From: Streptomyces sp. NRRL F-525 | GTDB lineage: Bacteria > Actinomycetota > Actinomycetes > Streptomycetales > Streptomycetaceae | Assembly (NCBI RefSeq): GCF_000716605.1 | Contig: NZ_JNXE01000081.1 | Coordinates: forward strand, 1-9,522 | DNA: 9,522 nucleotides | Direction of reading: 5' to 3' | Part shown: piece after piece, positions 8,201-9,522 of the stretch | Layout of the letters: each line of letters opens with the position of its first letter | Position numbering within the stretch: position 1 is the stretch's first letter | Program-made: the position numbers and the translations under genes | The notes under the pieces: model-generated | The model's input: only the letters and a program-made list of their open reading frames with translations | Told to the model about the DNA's origin: nothing | Databases searched by the model: none

Positions 8201-9521
8201 GCAGACCGTCCGAGCGGCGCCGGTGCGCCACGGCGTCGAGGTAGGCGTTCGCCGCGGCGTAGTTGCCCTGTCCCGCCGAGCCGAACACTCCGGCGGCGGA
8301 CGAGAAGACCACGAACGCCTTGAGTTCCGGGGCGAGTTCACGGGTGAGCTCGTCCAGATGCCGTACGGCCGTGACCTTCGGCCCGAACACGTGGGCCAGC
8401 CGCTCGGGCGTCAGCGCACTGATCACCCCGTCGTCCAGGACACCGGCCGTGTGCAGGACCCCGGTCAGCGGATGCTCCGCCGGTACGGCCGCCAACAGCT
8501 CGGACACGGCGTCCCTGTCCGTGACGTCACAGGCGACGACCGCCACCGATGCGCCCGACTCCGCCAGATCGGCGGTCAGTTCGGCGACGTTCTCGGCGTC
8601 GGGACCGCGCCGTCCGGCCAGCAGGAGATGCCGTACGCCGTGTTCCGCGACCAGTCGCCGGGCCACCAGGCCGCCGAGTGTGCCCGTGCCTCCGGTGATC
8701 AGCACCGTTCCGTCCGGTGCGAAGGTGACGGGGGTGCCGGAGCCGGGGCCGGAGCGGGCGATCCGGGGGGCGAAGAGCGCGGTGCCGCGCACGGCGACCT
8801 GGGGCTCACCGGTCGCGAGGACGGCGGCCAGCACCGGTTCGACGTCGGTGCCGGGTGCGGCATCGGTGTCGAGGAGCACGAGCCGGTCCGGGTGCTCGGA
8901 CTGAGCGACCCGTGTCAGGCCCCAGACGGCGGCGCCGGCCGGGTCCGCGACGCGGGCGGCGTGGTCACCCGCCGGTACCGCGCCATGGGTGACCACGACC
9001 AGCGTGGCATCGTCCAGGCCAGGTGCGGCCAGCCACGCCTGGACGACCTCCATAACACGACCGGTCAGGGCGAGCGCCTCGTCGTCGTCCGAACCGTCAC
9101 CGGCGGCGTCCAGGACGACGACCGGCGGAATGCCCGCACCGTTGTTCAGCATGGCAACGTGGTCCGGGGAGGCCACGGGCACCCAGGCGGGCGGCAGTTC
9201 CATGCCCGGGGCCGCGCTGCCGGGCAGCTCGGTCCACTCCACCTCGAACAGGGCGCCGCGGCTGCCGTCGGCGGTCGTCCCGCCCAGTTGCTCGACCGGC
9301 ACGGGCCGGGAGACCAGCGACTGCAGACTGAGCACCGGACCACCGGTCCCGTCGGCGGCCTCAAGAGACAGCGTGTGAGCGGCGGACCGCATCAGACGCA
9401 CCCGCAGGGCGGAGGCACCCGCAGCATGCAGACGCAACCCACTCCAACCGAACGGCAGATGCACACCCTCCCCGGCATCCCCACGGCCCTCACCCGCCGG
9501 ATCCGCAAGCGCCACATCCAA
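1989..9521 (-). CDS. Modular type I polyketide synthase, 5' end outside window (DH-KR-ACP / KS-AT-DH-KR-ACP / C-docking)
   Basis: A multidomain cytosolic megasynthase that extends and reduces a polyketide chain held on ACP phosphopantetheine arms. The visible 2510 residues read in order: DH tail (1-75), KR (91-510), ACP (545-628, Ser592), KS (656-1080, Cys827, His962, His1002), malonyl-type AT (1184-1482, Ser1278), DH (1547-1815, His1579/Asp1752), KR (1844-2310, Tyr2202), ACP (2340-2428, Ser2389) and docking tail (2440-2510). It stops at TAG 1989-1991. The frame is open to the edge. The TTG at 9519-9521 is not a real start, because residue 1 already lies inside a DH domain, so at least the KS, AT and most of the DH of the first module lie upstream. 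No enoylreductase is present: each gap between the structural and catalytic halves of the KRs is only about 180-210 residues. The next PKS gene begins 69 bases downstream on the same strand, suggesting an operon. The PKS identity is certain; the product is unknown. Confidence 0.97.
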   Translation of the reverse strand: MDVALADPAGEGRGDAGEGVHLPFGWSGLRLHAAGASALRVRLMRSAAHTLSLEAADGTGGPVLSLQSLVSRPVPVEQLGGTTADGSRGALFEVEWTELPGSAAPGMELPPAWVPVASPDHVAMLNNGAGIPPVVVLDAAGDGSDDDEALALTGRVMEVVQAWLAAPGLDDATLVVVTHGAVPAGDHAARVADPAGAAVWGLTRVAQSEHPDRLVLLDTDAAPGTDVEPVLAAVLATGEPQVAVRGTALFAPRIARSGPGSGTPVTFAPDGTVLITGGTGTLGGLVARRLVAEHGVRHLLLAGRRGPDAENVAELTADLAESGASVAVVACDVTDRDAVSELLAAVPAEHPLTGVLHTAGVLDDGVISALTPERLAHVFGPKVTAVRHLDELTRELAPELKAFVVFSSAAGVFGSAGQGNYAAANAYLDAVAHRRRSDGLPGQSLAWGLWEQATAMTAHLGDTDGARVSRSRSRALTSAEGLDLFDAALRNGEALLVPIKLDLRSMRADATAGGAVQPLLRGLIRVTRQTARPAAEGDGTGGLAARLTGLTADEQETLLLDLVRTQAATVLGHAGPDGVPVETAFRETGFDSLTSVDLRNRLREATGLKLTATVVFDHPTPLALARHLHDELGVSPETAAPASPAAPAAAPADPGEPIAIVGMACRLPGGVASPEDLWRLVSEGRDAVSGFPEDRGWDLEGLFDADPGKAGTSYADQGGFLQGAGLFDPGFFGISPREALAMDPQQRLLLETSWEALERAGINPGTLKGRDVGVFSGLMGQGYGSGSDVPAELEGFVTTGAGTSVASGRVSYVFGFEGPAVTVDTACSSSLVAIHLASQSLRQGECSLALASGAAVMTSPGAFVQFSRQRGLAVDGRCKSYADAADGTGWAEGAGVVVLERLSEARRNGHRVLAVVRGSAVNQDGASNGLTAPNGPSQQRVIRKALAAVGLSTSDIDMVEGHGTGTVLGDPIEAQALLATYGRDRDPERPLWLGSLKSNIGHTQAASGVAGVIKTVEALRHGVMPPTLHVDVPSSQVDWSAGAVELLTEARAWPETGRPRRAGVSSFGLSGTNAHLILEQAPQDDFAEPAATPTGGAVPLVVSAKSAGALAGQAERLASFIRTADGATLPEIAGALIGERALLSERAVVVAGSREDALAGFGALARGESADGVVTGNRGSAVRTVVVFPGQGSQRVGMGRELYARYPVFAEAFDEACAVLDAQLSGWVEHPVRDVVLGDAGDLSRTVFTQAGLFAVETALFRLVESWGVKPDVVMGHSIGEIVAAHVAGVLSLADAAAVVAARGRLMQALPLGGAMIAVAASEDEVAGLLGEGVGLAAVNGPASVVLSGAEDAVLAVVEKLGDQGRKTKRLSVSHAFHSVLMEPMLDEFAAVLSQVSWSEPEFPVVCNVTGRLAEPGQLTDPQYWVDHVRRPVRFADGVAAAAGDGDVVVIELGPGAALSSVVMESAGDRASCVAALRDGRPEAQTLLAATAEVFVHGGSVDWAKVLPVAGASHLDLPTYAFDHQHYWLRPGVSTDAASLGQGKADHPMLGAVVRLPHSNGLVFTSRLSLRTHAWLTDHAVDGVVVVPGAGLVELAVRAGDEVGCGTLEELVIEVPLVVPAQGGVRVQVAVGGPGANGMRSIDIYSTREGAEADSTDGETWVRHATGVLGAVAKAAVSARADFASWPPPGAQKVDGEGLHADLVAHGYEHGPVFQGLRAVWRRGEEVFAEVALPEEQRESAARFGIHPALLDAALHPVLLSGATPEDRERTWQPLEWRGLTLHAVGATALRVRIAPQGPDALSLTAVDETGGAVLSADSVALRPVSAAELEAAAGTTSDGGPGLFRVEWTTLSELPSQSAGAVVASEERPVTVATPEDLAALTGGADVPPAVVLEAIAGGASVVSGEDEGVLPAVVSRVLAVTQAWLADETLESSRLIVVTRGAMPAGGDAAATDPAGAAVWGLVRAAQAENPERIVLLDLDPAAPDSTASTTPGPVTLGSTLLDAVLASGEPQVAVVGTALTVPRLVRTPVQQPGQPAAALPERLPLDLHGTVLVTGGTGSLGALTARHLVAEHGVRHLVLAGRRGPEADGATELVAQLTAEGAEVSVVACDVTDRDAVAALLASVPAEHPLTAVVHAARVFDVGLIGETTPERLAQVFAPKATAVRHLDELTRELAPQLRAFVLMSSASSVFLGAGTGAYAAANAYVDAVAHRRRAEGLPALSLAWSPWEQLAAPEPTAPDGAPATGPDRTGRRGGVEPLTAAEGMELFDAALRVGADDAGLDTGPGNSTALLVPARLDLRAVRADAVLGGGVPPLLRGLVRPGRQQARTGAGDGGGLVARLAGLSVTEQQALLLDLVRGQVAIVLGHTGPEQVGPETAFKDTGFDSLTSVELRNRLRGATGLSLPATVVFDYPAPLSLARYLHGRLDPTAQSTPGTHPLLAELSRLEATLAETPADDSARAQVATRLQGLLTAWSTANGTPPAEEELDFDAASDDELFDLIDTEFGN
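2238..2504 (-). other. Acyl carrier protein domain, last of the protein
   Basis: Residues about 2340-2428. The phosphopantetheine serine is Ser2389 in GFDSLTSV, followed by ELRNRL and VVFDYPAP. This is the terminal carrier of the protein, so its chain should pass between proteins to the KS encoded by the next gene rather than to a KS in the same chain. Confidence 0.95.
2592..3992 (-). other. Ketoreductase domain with atypical fingerprint, complete module
   Basis: Residues about 1844-2310, with the catalytic half from about 2051. The NADPH motif GGTGSLG (2058-2064) and the catalytic residues Lys2163, Ser2189, Tyr2202 and Asn2206 are all present. The region that usually reads HAAGVLDDG instead reads HAARVFDVG. 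Arg2141 replaces a conserved Gly, and FDV (2143-2145) replaces LDD. The position eight before the Tyr is Phe2194, so the A-type Trp is also absent. LAWGLWEQ reads LAWSPWEQ. The domain fits neither the A nor the B class cleanly, so activity and stereochemistry cannot be assigned with confidence. Confidence 0.9.
4077..4883 (-). other. Dehydratase domain, catalytic dyad kept but framework motifs altered
   Basis: Residues about 1547-1815. The DH removes water from the 3-hydroxyacyl chain to give an enoyl group. The HxxxGxxxxP motif is present with His1579, Gly1583 and Pro1588. The second catalytic residue Asp1752 lies in LLDAALH, so the dyad is intact. Two supporting motifs deviate: GYxYGPxF reads GYEHGPVF (His1710 in place of Tyr), and LPFxW reads QPLEW (1773-1777), unlike the canonical LPFGW of the upstream module's DH. 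The domain may be active, slow or inactive. Confidence 0.88.
5076..5972 (-). other. Acyltransferase domain, predicted malonyl-CoA specific
   Basis: Residues about 1184-1482. The AT loads the extender unit onto the module's ACP. It starts at [14 protein letters not shown]. The nucleophile Ser1278 lies in [16 protein letters not shown] follows, and the specificity motif at 1375-1378 reads HAFH. The Ile after the serine, the MQALP stretch and HAFH together are the established malonyl-type signature; methylmalonyl ATs carry GHSQG and YASH. The post-AT linker ends in YAFDHQHYW (1520-1528), leading into the DH. Its codons use more T and A at third positions than the flanking KS and KR segments. Confidence 0.93.
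6282..7556 (-). other. Ketosynthase domain, complete module
   Basis: Residues about 656-1080. The KS accepts the chain from the preceding ACP on its active-site Cys and performs decarboxylative Claisen condensation. The nucleophile Cys827 sits in DTACSSS, His962 in EGHGTGT and His1002 in SNIGH, so the catalytic triad is complete. The domain begins with [15 protein letters not shown] and ends with [10 protein letters not shown]. It is a useful internal reference: the KS of the following gene is nearly identical in long stretches but lacks the segment holding both histidines. Confidence 0.96.
7638..7889 (-). other. Acyl carrier protein domain, upstream module
   Basis: Residues about 545-628 form a typical PKS carrier domain. 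Ser592 in GFDSLTSV is the phosphopantetheine attachment site, followed by DLRNRL and the VVFDHPTP element. An Ala/Pro-rich linker of about 22 residues (634-655) then leads directly into the next KS. This is therefore an internal module boundary within one protein, with no docking domains. Confidence 0.95.
7992..9251 (-). other. Ketoreductase domain (B-type fingerprint), upstream module
   Basis: Residues 91-510. This NADPH-dependent short-chain-dehydrogenase-like domain reduces the beta-keto group of the ACP-bound chain. A structural half starts at LFEVEW (91-96). The catalytic half starts near 271 with the nucleotide-binding GGTGTLG (277-283). The catalytic set Lys382, Ser408, Tyr421 and Asn425 is complete. 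The LDD motif at 362-364 and Phe rather than Trp eight residues before the Tyr are the established signature of B-type KRs, which form the 3R (D) hydroxyl. That hydroxyl is the usual precursor of a trans double bond when a DH is present. LAWGLWEQ follows in its normal place. I infer an active B-type KR. Confidence 0.92.
9297..9521 (-). other. Dehydratase domain, C-terminal end only
   Basis: Residues 1-75 of the visible protein match the last part of a PKS dehydratase. The conserved LPFxW element is present as LPFGW (residues 22-26), followed by the usual strand ending in LRVRL. The catalytic His and Asp motifs lie outside the window, so activity cannot be judged. The domain runs directly into the structural half of the KR, so this upstream module has the order DH-KR-ACP and would give an alkene if its DH is functional. 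Confidence 0.85.
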
Positions 9522-9522
9522 C

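Noticed and set aside
9519..9521. TTG as translation start of the large PKS
   Set aside because: The frame is open to the window edge and the first residues already belong to the middle of a DH domain, so the true start is upstream.

Overview
The window is a very GC-rich stretch of actinobacterial DNA, most likely from Streptomyces or a close relative. It lies inside a modular type I polyketide synthase (PKS) cluster. All real coding sequence is on the minus strand, so transcription runs from 9522 towards 1. The long plus-strand open frames are high-GC antisense shadows. I see no RNA genes, insertion sequences, CRISPR arrays, regulators or tailoring genes. The producing organism and the product cannot be named from the sequence.

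From 9522 to 1989 is the 3' part of a giant PKS gene, open at the window edge (2510 residues visible). In order it encodes the C-terminal tail of a dehydratase (DH), a ketoreductase (KR) with a B-type LDD fingerprint and an acyl carrier protein (ACP). A complete module follows: ketosynthase (KS), malonyl-type acyltransferase (AT), DH, KR and ACP. The protein ends in an acidic C-terminal docking domain. Neither module has an enoylreductase. The second module's KR and DH keep their catalytic residues but deviate at several conserved framework and fingerprint positions.

After a 69-base gap, the next PKS gene starts at 1919 behind a plausible ribosome binding site, with an N-terminal docking domain that suits the preceding protein's C-terminus. 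Its KS is broken. By alignment with the intact KS upstream, about 281 bp are missing at position 968. The loss removes both KS catalytic histidines and shifts the frame, so translation stops at 894. The rest of the KS, the KS-AT linker and the start of a methylmalonyl-type AT continue in another frame without a stop to the window edge.

If intact, the two proteins would act in sequence: the first passes its chain from the last ACP, through the docking pair, to the KS of the second. As read, that KS cannot work and the line would stall here. The break coincides with a visible change in codon third-base composition. This suggests either an imprecise recombination that brought in a different KS-end/AT block, or a chimeric assembly join between repetitive modules. 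Telling these apart is the main question raised by the window.
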